From contig CAAERF010000047.1 of the NCBI GenBank assembly GCA_900758315.1, positions 1-20,230 of the forward strand: a DNA stretch of 20,230 nt, given 5' to 3'. Both the position numbers and the translations under genes were made by a program. Below are positions 8,791 through 15,404 of this stretch, in pieces. Source of the stretch: an uncultured Oscillospiraceae bacterium (GTDB lineage Bacteria; Bacillota; Clostridia; Oscillospirales; Oscillospiraceae). Under the pieces are notes generated by a model. That model was not told the DNA's origin. It saw only the letters and a program-made list of their open reading frames with translations, and did not search any database. Position 1 is the stretch's first letter. The number at the start of each line of letters is the position of its first letter.

Positions 8791-8838
8791 AATGCCGTCC
8801 AAATCTGCTGGATCCGGCAGGTCTGGGCGGCATTTTTC
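8791..8838 (+). terminator. Rho-independent terminator after the small membrane genes
   Basis: AATGCCGTCC (8791-8800) pairs with GGGCGGCATT (8825-8834) over 10 bp with one G-U, followed by T residues to 8837. The long loop folds on itself through the near-palindrome CTGCTGGATCCGGCAG. It lies just after the stop of the second gene. Confidence 0.75.
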
Positions 8839-8856
8839 AGATGTAGACTGGATTCC

Positions 8857-8886
8857 TTGACAATGCGCCGCTCTATGCCGTAAAAT
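8857..8886 (+). promoter_or_regulatory. Promoter of proS
   Basis: Perfect TTGACA at 8857-8862, an 18-nt spacer, then TAAAAT at 8881-8886. The predicted start is near 8893, giving a leader of about 70 nt that contains a small TCATCC/GGATGA hairpin. This is too short for a T-box leader. Confidence 0.65.
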
Positions 8887-8961
8887 GTACCATAAGACTA
8901 TCCTCATCCCGGTGCGGATGAAGCCAACATAGATTCAGAAGGAAAGAGTTGATTGCGCGCT

Positions 8962-10401
8962 ATGGCAAAGAATAAAAAACAGGTCAAGGAAATCACCTCC
9001 ATGGAGGAGAACTTTACCCAGTGGTATACGGACATCTGCCTGAAGGCGGAGCTGGTGGACTACGCCAGCGTCAAGGGCTTTATGATTATGCGGCCCTACG
9101 GCTACGCCATCTGGGAGAACATGGTGGACATCATGGACGGCATGTTCAAAAAGACCGGCCATGAAAACGTGGCCATGCCCCTGCTGATTCCGGAGAGCCT
9201 GCTGAAGAAGGAGGGCGAGCTGGTCAACGGCTTCGCGCCCGAGGTGGCCTGGGTCACTGCCGGCGGCTCCGACCCGCTGGAGGAACGTCTGGCGGTCCGT
9301 CCCACCTCCGAGACCATGTTCTGCGACCACTGGGCCCACGTGCTCCACTCCTGGCGCCAGCTGCCTATGCTGTACAACCAGTGGTGCTCGGTGGTCCGGT
9401 GGGAAAAGACCACCCGTCCCTTCCTGCGCAGCAGAGAGTTCTGGTGGCAGGAGGGCCACACCATCCATGAGACCGCCCAGGAGGCCATCGCCGAGACCGA
9501 GCAGCAGCTGTACTGCTACGTGGACTTCTGCCGGGACGCCCTGGCTATTCCGGTGCTCACCGGCCGCAAGACCGAGAAGGAGAAGTTCGCCGGCGCAGAG
9601 GCCACCTACACCATCGAGGCCATGATGAAGGACGGCAAGGCCCTTCAGTCCGGCACCAGCCACTACTTCGGGGACAAGTTCTCCCGGGCCTACGACGTGA
9701 CCTTCACCGGCCGGGACAACAAGCTGGAGTACCCCTTCCAGACCTCCTGGGGCTCCACCACCCGGCTCATCGGCGCTGTGATTATGACCCACGGCGACGA
9801 CAACGGCCTGATTCTGCCGCCGCCCATCGCTCCCATCCAGGTGGTGGTGATCCCGGTGGCCCAGCACAAGGAGGGTGTTCTGGACGCCGCCTACGCGCTG
9901 GAAGCCCGCCTGAAAGACGCCGGCCTGCGGGTCAAGTGCGACGACTCCGACCAGTCCAACGGCTGGAAGTACGCTGAGTACGAGATGAAGGGCGTTCCGC
10001 TGCGGGTGGAGATCGGCCCCAAGGACATGGAGAAGGACCAGTGCGTCATCGTCCGCCGGGACAACGGTGAAAAGACCTTCGTGCCGCTGGCAGAGCTGGA
10101 GAGCAAGGTCCAGGAGCTGCTCAAGGCGGTCCACACCAACCTGTACGAGAGCGCAAAGAAGCGCCTGGAGGAGAATACCTACGCCTGCACCACCGTGGAG
10201 GAAGTCAAGGCCAACATGGAAAAGCGGAAGGGCTTTGCCAAGACCATGTGGTGCGGCGACGAGGCCTGCGAGATCGCCATGAAGGAGCTGGCCGGAGTCA
10301 GCAGCCGCTGCATCCCCTTCGAGCAGGAGAAGATCGGCGACGTGTGTCCGGTGTGCGGCAAGCCCGCTAAGACCATGGTGGTCTGGGGCGTGGCCTACTA
10401 A
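8962..10401 (+). CDS. proS: Prolyl-tRNA synthetase, archaeal/eukaryotic-type
   Basis: Class II synthetase that charges tRNA-Pro. At 479 residues it is the short ProRS type without the inserted editing domain of the E. coli enzyme. Motif 1 lies around [14 protein letters not shown] (68-81), motif 2 is [18 protein letters not shown] (150-167), and motif 3 includes [21 protein letters not shown]. An anticodon-binding domain follows, then a cysteine-containing C-terminal domain (MWCGDEAC, then CPVCGK) ending in Tyr, which is characteristic of this type. I prefer ATG 8962; a TTG at 8953 is in frame and would add three residues, and the ribosome binding site could serve either. It has its own promoter and sits ahead of a methyltransferase gene. 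Confidence 0.96.
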   Translation: MAKNKKQVKEITSMEENFTQWYTDICLKAELVDYASVKGFMIMRPYGYAIWENMVDIMDGMFKKTGHENVAMPLLIPESLLKKEGELVNGFAPEVAWVTAGGSDPLEERLAVRPTSETMFCDHWAHVLHSWRQLPMLYNQWCSVVRWEKTTRPFLRSREFWWQEGHTIHETAQEAIAETEQQLYCYVDFCRDALAIPVLTGRKTEKEKFAGAEATYTIEAMMKDGKALQSGTSHYFGDKFSRAYDVTFTGRDNKLEYPFQTSWGSTTRLIGAVIMTHGDDNGLILPPPIAPIQVVVIPVAQHKEGVLDAAYALEARLKDAGLRVKCDDSDQSNGWKYAEYEMKGVPLRVEIGPKDMEKDQCVIVRRDNGEKTFVPLAELESKVQELLKAVHTNLYESAKKRLEENTYACTTVEEVKANMEKRKGFAKTMWCGDEACEIAMKELAGVSSRCIPFEQEKIGDVCPVCGKPAKTMVVWGVAY

Positions 10402-10435
10402 GTCGAGAAAACGTGTGAAAAGGACAACCGTTATG

Positions 10436-10465
10436 GGGCGGCCTGTGGGCCGCCCTGTTGATTGT
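10436..10465 (+). terminator. GC-rich hairpin between proS and the methyltransferase gene
   Basis: GGGCGGCC (10436-10443), loop TGTG, GGCCGCCC (10448-10455): a perfect 8-bp stem, followed only by TGTTGATTGT. The tail is poor in T, so this may be a weak or partial terminator that lowers readthrough into the next gene, or an mRNA processing element. Confidence 0.45.
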
Positions 10466-10485
10466 CTGGAAAGGGGAACTGCACC

Positions 10486-11412
10486 ATGGAGCTTGTGGAA
10501 TGCGTCCGGCGCAGCGAGTTGATTTTGATGGAGGGCGCTCTGGGCCAGCGTCTGAAAGAGGAATATGATCTGGAGCCCCATGAATGGGTGATGCTGGCCG
10601 ATATGATCTATCGCCCGGCCGGGCGCGCGGCCCTGGAGCAGATCTGGGGCGAGTACCGGGACATCGCGGCCAGATATGAGCTGCCTCTGCTGGTCACCAC
10701 CCCCACCCGCCGGGCCAATCAGGCGAGGGTCCGGAAGGCCGGATGTCCGGATACCATTGTGCGGGATAACGCGGCCTTTCTGTGCGGACTTCGGGAGCAG
10801 TGGGGCGGTCCGGTGTACGTGGGCGGCCTGATGGGCTGCCGGGGAGACGCCTATACCGGCATGGGTGCCCTGTCCGAGTCCGAAGCCCTGGCCTTCCACC
10901 GGTGGCAGGCGGAGGAGTTCCGCCAGACAGAGGTGGATTTCCTGCTGGCGGGGATTATGCCCACCGTGCCCGAGGCGGCAGGTATGGCCCGGGCCATGGC
11001 GGAGACCGGCCTGCCCTACCTGATCAGCTTCACCATCCAGGAGGACGGCCGGCTCATCGACGGCGCGGCCATCTCGGAGGCCATCGAGCACATTGACCGG
11101 GTGGCGGAGACGCCGCCGCTGGGCTACATGACCAACTGCGTCCACCCCAGCATCCTGCGCCGGGCCCTGGCCCAGCCCTGCAACCAGACAGAGCAGGTGC
11201 GTCAGCGCTTCCTGGGGATCCAGGCCAATGCCGCCGAAAATACCTACGCCGAGCTGGAGCGTGGCGTGGGATTGCGGCCCTCCAAACCCAGGGCGCTGGC
11301 GGCGGAGATGGCGGCCCTGCGGGAGAAATACGGGTTAAAACTGTTCGGCGGGTGCTGCGGCACCGACAGCGACTATCTGGAGGCCATTGCCCGCAGACTG
11401 ACCCTAAAATAG
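10486..11412 (+). CDS. Homocysteine S-methyltransferase family protein (atypical)
   Basis: The fold is the zinc-dependent homocysteine S-methyltransferase barrel, which moves a methyl group to a thiol. The three zinc-binding cysteines are present: Cys218 in YMTNCVHP and Cys290-Cys291 in FGGCCGTD. The usual N-terminal DGGLGTEL is changed to MEGALGQRL (about 15-23), and the sequence is not close to MetH or to MmuM/YagD-type enzymes that I recognise, so the methyl donor and acceptor are unclear. The start is ATG 10486 with GGAAAGGGGA 8 nt upstream; an in-frame TTG at 10462 is less likely. The product is 308 residues, normal for single-domain members. It may be partly co-transcribed with proS through the weak hairpin. 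No SAM riboswitch-like leader is seen. Confidence 0.85.
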   Translation: MELVECVRRSELILMEGALGQRLKEEYDLEPHEWVMLADMIYRPAGRAALEQIWGEYRDIAARYELPLLVTTPTRRANQARVRKAGCPDTIVRDNAAFLCGLREQWGGPVYVGGLMGCRGDAYTGMGALSESEALAFHRWQAEEFRQTEVDFLLAGIMPTVPEAAGMARAMAETGLPYLISFTIQEDGRLIDGAAISEAIEHIDRVAETPPLGYMTNCVHPSILRRALAQPCNQTEQVRQRFLGIQANAAENTYAELERGVGLRPSKPRALAAEMAALREKYGLKLFGGCCGTDSDYLEAIARRLTLK

Positions 11413-11419
11413 CGCGCAA

Positions 11420-11457
11420 AAAGCGGCTGCTCTTTTCCAGAGCAACCGCTTTGCATT
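11420..11457. terminator. Bidirectional terminator between the methyltransferase gene and secG
   Basis: AAAGCGG-C-TGCTCT (11420-11433) pairs with AGAGCA-A-CCGCTTT (11439-11452): 13 pairs with one mismatch and a 5-nt loop. It is followed by GCATTTTAT on the plus strand and by TTTTT on the minus strand, so it serves both converging genes. Confidence 0.85.
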
Positions 11458-11471
11458 TTATCGAAACAATT

Positions 11472-11708
11472 TCAGATCAGGTTCAGCACCAGAACCGCCG
11501 CCATAAAGACGAAGGAGACCCACTTGGTGATCCGGGCCAGCTTGGCGTCCCAGGTGTTTTTCTTGTGGTTGGACAGGAACGTGTCGGAGCCACCGCTGAG
11601 GGCGCCGGCCACGCCAGAGCTCTTGCCGGACTGGAGCAGGACGACACAGATGAGGAAAATGCTTGTGATCAGGATGATGATGGTGAGAACCAGCTGGGCG
11701 ATACTCAT
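11472..11708 (-). CDS. secG: Preprotein translocase subunit SecG
   Basis: Small membrane subunit of the SecYEG channel that helps SecA-driven export. The 78-residue product has two transmembrane helices (about 3-25 and 61-77) joined by the conserved cytoplasmic segment LLQSGKSSGVAGALSGGSDT (24-43). The start is ATG 11708, with GGAAAGGAAG 9 nt upstream; the frame extends further upstream, but that part is not SecG-like and overlaps the leader. It is a single-gene unit with its own promoter and the shared terminator. In many Firmicutes secG is followed by rnr and smpB; here it is not. Confidence 0.95.
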   Translation of the reverse strand: MSIAQLVLTIIILITSIFLICVVLLQSGKSSGVAGALSGGSDTFLSNHKKNTWDAKLARITKWVSFVFMAAVLVLNLI

Positions 11709-11785
11709 AAGATGAAACTTCCTTTCCCAAAACGTCTCGACCGGGGGACCGGTCAAAAAACGACAGTATTTCAGATGTACTGGCC

Positions 11786-11814
11786 ATTTTAGCACAGCTT
11801 ACGGGAAAAAGCAA
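11786..11814 (-). promoter_or_regulatory. Promoter of secG
   Basis: On the minus strand TTGCTT (11814-11809), a 17-nt spacer, then TAAAAT (11791-11786) preceded by TGC, an extended -10. The leader of about 70 nt contains a GACCGG/CCGGTC hairpin near 11739-11754. Confidence 0.55.
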
Positions 11815-11834
11815 GCGCTTTCTGACCGCATTCC

Positions 11835-11863
11835 TTGTAATTTGGCTACGAAACCGGTACAAT
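11835..11863 (+). promoter_or_regulatory. Promoter of the HD hydrolase gene
   Basis: TTGTAA (11835-11840), a 17-nt spacer, then TACAAT (11858-11863). The predicted start is near 11870, about 30 nt ahead of the ATG, with AAAGGAGG in between. It is divergent from the secG promoter. Confidence 0.6.
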
Positions 11864-11899
11864 AGACGGCAGAACGGACTGAAAAAGGAGGACAGAGCG

Positions 11900-12340
11900 A
11901 TGCTCTACACGGAACTGACCAAGAAGGCGATGAAGATTGCCTACGACGCCCACCAGGGCCAGCTGGACAAGGGCGGGATTCCCTACGTATTCCACCCCTG
12001 GCACCTGGCCGAGCAGATGGATGACGAGATCAGCACCATCGCGGCCCTGCTCCACGACGTGGTGGAGGACACCGACTGGACCCTGGAACAGCTGGCGGCG
12101 GAGGGCTTTCCGGAGGAGGCCATGGAGGTGCTGGCGCTGCTGACCCACCCGGAGGGCCAGCCCTACATGGAATACATCGCCGGACTCCAGCACAATCCCA
12201 TCGCGGTGAAGATCAAGCTGGCGGACCTGCGCCACAACAGCGACTTCACCCGGCTCAGCGCCGTCACCGCCGACCAGCGGGAGCGGCTGGAGCGGAAATA
12301 CGCACCGGCCTTCGCCCTGCTGGAGGGCAAGGATCGGTAA
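11900..12340 (+). CDS. Stand-alone RelA/SpoT-like HD domain hydrolase
   Basis: A 146-residue protein consisting only of a RelA/SpoT-type HD domain. The metal-binding pattern is visible: H32 in YVFHPWHLA, H52-D53 with E56-D57 in LLHDVVEDT, and D109 in KIKLADLRHN. There is no synthetase, TGS or ACT domain. The family relation suggests (p)ppGpp or related nucleotide pyrophosphohydrolase activity, as in small alarmone hydrolases, but some such proteins act on other substrates. ATG 11900 sits behind a strong AAAGGAGG. It is monocistronic, with its own promoter and a terminator directly after it. No toxic synthetase partner is next to it. Confidence 0.85.
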   Translation: MLYTELTKKAMKIAYDAHQGQLDKGGIPYVFHPWHLAEQMDDEISTIAALLHDVVEDTDWTLEQLAAEGFPEEAMEVLALLTHPEGQPYMEYIAGLQHNPIAVKIKLADLRHNSDFTRLSAVTADQRERLERKYAPAFALLEGKDR

Positions 12341-12361
12341 CCGGAGAAAACGCAGCAAAAA

Positions 12362-12400
12362 GCGCCCTCGGAGATGATATTCCGGGGGCGCATCTTGTTT
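12362..12400. terminator. Bidirectional terminator between the HD hydrolase gene and the 65-residue ORF
   Basis: GCGCCCTCGGA (12362-12372) pairs with TCCGGGGGCGC (12381-12391) over 11 bp with one G-U. On the minus strand it is followed by TTTTT, so it is strong for the leftward pair; on the plus strand the tail ATCTTGTTTGT is weaker. Confidence 0.75.
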
Positions 12401-12475
12401 GTGGTGGTGAAAGCCTCGCAGAGTTCGCCGGTGAACGGCGCATCTGAGATCGTGCTTGCGTTTTCTCGAAATCTT

Positions 12476-12673
12476 TTATAGCTCCACCCAGTACCAGCAC
12501 TTACCGTCCGGCGTGGGATCGGCGGGCTGGAAGGCGGCGGCAGGGAACAGGCTTTTCAGTTCCTCCACCTCCTGGGGGGACAGACGGAGCTCATGGCGGC
12601 CACGGACCGGCATGCCGTCAAAGGCGGCGGTGAGCAGAGCCAGGGCGGACAGGCGGGAATTCTCTCTCTTCAT
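12476..12673 (-). CDS. Small protein of unknown function next to the racemase-like gene
   Basis: A 65-residue protein that I do not recognise. It has no membrane segment; a basic N-terminal stretch (MKRENSRL) leads into a helix, then SPQEVEELKSLFP looks like an amphipathic helix, and the end is Trp-rich (CWYWVEL). The ATG at 12673 has AGGAG, overlapping the TGA stop of the racemase-like gene, 11 nt upstream, and only 15 nt separate the two genes. That arrangement indicates translational coupling and argues that it is a real gene. A leftward terminator lies about 85 nt after the stop. Confidence 0.7.
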   Translation of the reverse strand: MKRENSRLSALALLTAAFDGMPVRGRHELRLSPQEVEELKSLFPAAAFQPADPTPDGKCWYWVEL

Positions 12674-12688
12674 GGCAACGGAAGCTCC

Positions 12689-13750
12689 TCACTGGTAGAT
12701 TCGGGGAATACCCCGGGCGAACACGGGGTCCATCTGGAAGTAGGCCACATCTCCCTCGGCGCAGGGCAGGTCGGTGATGTCCACAGCGGTCTCCAGGGCG
12801 CCGATCCGGCCCAGTACCCGGGCCTTTTTCCCATTGATGGTGACAAACCGGCGGCGCTTGGCCCGCCAGGCCCGCGCAAAAGCCAGCAGACCGCTCTTGC
12901 GGGAGCGCTGGATGCCGAAGCCGTGCTGATAGCCCACCGGGAGGATGCCCACCCGGGTGGGATGGTGGAGGGTGATGAGCACCTCATTGCCGATGGTGTG
13001 GCCCTTGGGGAGCCAGCGGACGGTGTCCAGAGTGGCCTCACCGTGGCAGACCTGCCGCAGACCGCTGCCGCGCTTCTGGCGTCGGCAGGAGCCCAGAAAA
13101 GCGGAGCCCACCCGCACTGCGTCCAGACAGACGCCTGCGGCGGACATGAGGGCGGAGGAGCCGGCGGCGTGAACCAGGCCGGGGTCCAGATGGGCGGCGT
13201 GGAGGGCGTCCAGCACGGTCTGGAACACCTCCATCTGACGGGTGGTGTCATCTGTGGCGGAGCACAGATGGGTGTAAGTACCGGAAATGATCACGTTCGA
13301 CAGGTATTGATAGATGGACATCAGCTTCTGGCGCTCGCCGGGCAGGAAGCCGCCAAAGCCCATGCCGGTGTCGATCAGGACGTGGGCCTCAGCCTGGACG
13401 CCCAGGGACTCGGCCACACCGTTGAGGGCGGTGCCGGTCTCGTAGGAGCCGATGGTGCAGATGGCCCGCTGCTTCAGCAGGGTCTCCAGCTCGTCCCGGT
13501 CGGTGGTGGAGCGGAGCATCAGGATGGGTTCCTCCTGGAACCCGGCCTCCCGGAGCCGGCGAACGTCCTCAGGCTCGTCCACGGCGAACCGGGAGATGCC
13601 CTCCTCCCGGAGGATCTGGGCCATCTCAATGAGGCCGGCTCCATAGCCATCCCCGGCCAGTACGGCGAAGATGGCCGCGTCTCCGGCCCGTTCCTGGATG
13701 ATAGCGATATTGTGTTTCAGCGCTGCCCGCTCAAAGACCAACTGTTTCAC
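12689..13750 (-). CDS. Alanine racemase-fold protein lacking the PLP lysine
   Basis: The sequence follows alanine racemase from end to end: AALKHNIAII (9-18), IDTGMGFGG (126-134), THLCSATDD (160-168), HAAGSSALM (194-202), VRVGSAFLG (212-220) and PVGYQHGFG (271-279, Tyr274 kept). The PLP-binding motif AVVKANAYGHG is changed to AVLAGDGYGAG (29-39), so the Schiff-base lysine is Ala32. The Arg after DTGMG is Phe, and the C-terminal domain is shortened and divergent. It is therefore unlikely to be an active racemase, and its role is unknown. The start is uncertain. GTG 13750 gives 353 residues and fits the family N-terminus but has a weak ribosome binding site; ATG 13792 overlaps the -10 box and TTG 13819 lies upstream of the predicted transcript. 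Confidence 0.8.
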   Translation of the reverse strand: MKQLVFERAALKHNIAIIQERAGDAAIFAVLAGDGYGAGLIEMAQILREEGISRFAVDEPEDVRRLREAGFQEEPILMLRSTTDRDELETLLKQRAICTIGSYETGTALNGVAESLGVQAEAHVLIDTGMGFGGFLPGERQKLMSIYQYLSNVIISGTYTHLCSATDDTTRQMEVFQTVLDALHAAHLDPGLVHAAGSSALMSAAGVCLDAVRVGSAFLGSCRRQKRGSGLRQVCHGEATLDTVRWLPKGHTIGNEVLITLHHPTRVGILPVGYQHGFGIQRSRKSGLLAFARAWRAKRRRFVTINGKKARVLGRIGALETAVDITDLPCAEGDVAYFQMDPVFARGIPRIYQ

Positions 13751-13790
13751 GTTAAAACCACAACTTTCTGTGCAGAAATGAATCAGCACC

Positions 13791-13819
13791 ATTATATACG
13801 CTTTTGGCACTTTTGACAA
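13791..13819 (-). promoter_or_regulatory. Promoter of the racemase-like gene
   Basis: On the minus strand TTGTCA (13819-13814), a 17-nt spacer, then a perfect TATAAT (13796-13791). The predicted start near 13784 lies downstream of two possible upstream start codons, which supports a start at or after 13750. A TTTCTG/CAGAAA hairpin lies in the short leader (13765-13778). Confidence 0.6.
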
Positions 13820-13851
13820 GTCAAAGCCGGCGGGCGAAGGGGAGCTTTTTC

Positions 13852-13880
13852 TTGTATTTGCCGGTGGGGGATGGTATACT
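13852..13880 (+). promoter_or_regulatory. Promoter of miaB-mutS-mutL
   Basis: TTGTAT (13852-13857), a 17-nt spacer, then TATACT (13875-13880) with TGG directly before it, an extended -10. The predicted start is near 13887, giving a leader of about 60 nt. Confidence 0.65.
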
Positions 13881-13896
13881 GGTAGACAATAAAAAT

Positions 13897-13935
13897 GGCG
13901 CCCTGTAACCCAAAATGCTGAAACAGCCCGGCGCC
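13897..13935 (+). promoter_or_regulatory. Leader hairpin next to the miaB ribosome binding site
   Basis: GGCGCC-CTGT (13897-13906) can pair with ACAG-ccc-GGCGCC (13923-13935, three unpaired C), closing a 16-nt loop. The stem ends 3 nt before GGAGGA (13939-13944), so folding could influence miaB translation. No known riboswitch class is recognised and there is no T-run for termination. Confidence 0.35.
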
Positions 13936-13949
13936 GGCGGAGGAACCCT

Positions 13950-15374
13950 ATGAGAAAGCGTCAGGAAGTGTTGATTCCAGAGGAAGAAATCGCGCGGCAA
14001 ATGGAGATCTGCCGCCAGGTGGCCCAGCGGCATCGGGACCAGTCGGTCCACCCGCTGGCCCTGGTGGACACCTACGGCTGCCAGCAGAACGAGGCGGACA
14101 GTGAACAGATTCGGGGAATGCTCCGGGAGATGGGCTACGGCTTCACCGAGGACACGAAAGAGGCGGATGTGATCGTCATCAACACCTGCGCCATCCGGGA
14201 GCACGCCGAGCTACGGGTGCTGGGCAACGTGGGCGCCCTGACCCACACCAAGCGGAAGAAGCCGGAGCAGGTGATCTGTCTCTGCGGCTGCTCCATGCAG
14301 GAGCCCCACATGGCGGACAAGATCCGCCGGTCCTTCCGCCACGTGGACCTGGTATTCGGACCCCACGCCCTGTGGAAGTTCCCGGAGCTGCTGGACCAGG
14401 TGCTGCGGGACCGGGAGCGGGTCTTTGCCACCGAGAACTCGGACGGCTGCATCGCCGAGGGCCTGCCGGTGGTCCGCAAAGGGAAGATCAAGGCCTGGGT
14501 GTCCATCATGTACGGCTGCAACAACTTCTGTACCTACTGCATCGTACCCTACGTCCGGGGCCGGGAGCGCTCCCGGGATCCGGAGCGGATTGTAGCAGAG
14601 GTGGAGCAGCTGGTGGCCGAGGGCTACAAAGATATTACACTTCTGGGCCAGAACGTGAACAGCTACGGCAAGGATCTGGGCATTGAGATGGACTTTGCGG
14701 ACCTGCTGGCCCGGATCGACGCCATTCCCGGGGACTTTTTCGTACGCTTCATGACCAGCCATCCCAGAGACGCCTCTCAGAAGCTCTTTGAGACCATGGC
14801 ACGCTGTCCCAAGGTGGCGCCTCAGCTCCACCTGCCCTTCCAGTCCGGCTCCAGCCGGGTGCTCAAGGCCATGAACCGCCACTACGACCGGGAGACCTAC
14901 TTGGATGAGGTGCGCCGGCTCCGGGAGCTGATTCCCGACATCGTGCTCACCAGCGATGTGATTGTGGGATTCCCCGGCGAGACCGAGGAAGAGTTTGAGG
15001 AGACCCTGTCCCTGCTGGAAGAGGTGCGCTTCGACTCCCTGTTCACCTTTATCTTCTCACCGCGGGTGGGCACGCCGGCCGCAGAGATGGAGGACCCCAC
15101 ACCCATGGCCGAGAAAAAGGCCCGGTTCCAGCGTCTGCTGGATTTGCAGAACCGGATTTCGCTGGAAAAGCATCAGTCCTATATCGGCAAAGTCCTGCCG
15201 GTGCTGGTGGAGGAGGAGAACGACGCCGACCCGGTTAACAACCTGAACTGCCGTACCGACGGCTGGAGACTGGTCCACGTTCCCGGCGACCCGAAGCTGG
15301 TGGGCCAGCGCAAACGCGTCAAAATCACAGATTGCTCCACGTGGTCCCTGTTTGGTACATTTGTGGAGGAGTAG
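13950..15374 (+). CDS. miaB: tRNA-2-methylthio-N6-dimethylallyladenosine synthase MiaB
   Basis: Radical-SAM methylthiotransferase that adds a methylthio group to i6A37 of tRNAs reading U-starting codons. The 474-residue product has the N-terminal MTTase domain with three cluster-binding cysteines (C44 in DTYGCQQNEAD, C80 in NTCAIREHAE, C114 in CGCSMQ). The radical-SAM motif is CNNFCTYC (C190, C194, C197), and a C-terminal TRAM domain follows. The YVRGRERSR segment after the radical-SAM motif is typical of MiaB and separates it from MtaB or RimO. ATG 13950 has GGAGGA 5 nt upstream. It is the first gene of the unit, 30 nt ahead of mutS. Its substrate is made by MiaA, whose gene probably starts at the right edge. 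Confidence 0.97.
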   Translation: MRKRQEVLIPEEEIARQMEICRQVAQRHRDQSVHPLALVDTYGCQQNEADSEQIRGMLREMGYGFTEDTKEADVIVINTCAIREHAELRVLGNVGALTHTKRKKPEQVICLCGCSMQEPHMADKIRRSFRHVDLVFGPHALWKFPELLDQVLRDRERVFATENSDGCIAEGLPVVRKGKIKAWVSIMYGCNNFCTYCIVPYVRGRERSRDPERIVAEVEQLVAEGYKDITLLGQNVNSYGKDLGIEMDFADLLARIDAIPGDFFVRFMTSHPRDASQKLFETMARCPKVAPQLHLPFQSGSSRVLKAMNRHYDRETYLDEVRRLRELIPDIVLTSDVIVGFPGETEEEFEETLSLLEEVRFDSLFTFIFSPRVGTPAAEMEDPTPMAEKKARFQRLLDLQNRISLEKHQSYIGKVLPVLVEEENDADPVNNLNCRTDGWRLVHVPGDPKLVGQRKRVKITDCSTWSLFGTFVEE

Positions 15375-15404
15375 CATTTATTTAGATAGAGAGGTAGTAC
15401 GCAC

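Noticed and set aside
8887..8961. T-box or other riboswitch upstream of proS
   Set aside because: The leader is only about 70 nt, with one small hairpin and no T-box consensus or antiterminator structure.
8935..11145. A 736-codon open frame on the minus strand opposite proS and the methyltransferase gene
   Set aside because: It is antisense to two well-recognised genes, has low-complexity Gly/His/Leu-rich content, and arises because GC-rich codon bias leaves few stops on the other strand. The same holds for long frames opposite gdpP, dnaB, mutS and mutL.
11720..11765. Terminator at the GACCGG/CCGGTC hairpin upstream of secG
   Set aside because: The stem is only 6 bp, the T-run precedes rather than follows it on the secG strand, and it lies inside the predicted secG leader.
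12689..13750. Functional alanine racemase Alr
   Set aside because: The overall fold fits, but the PLP lysine is replaced by alanine and other active-site residues have changed, so the gene symbol alr is not assigned.
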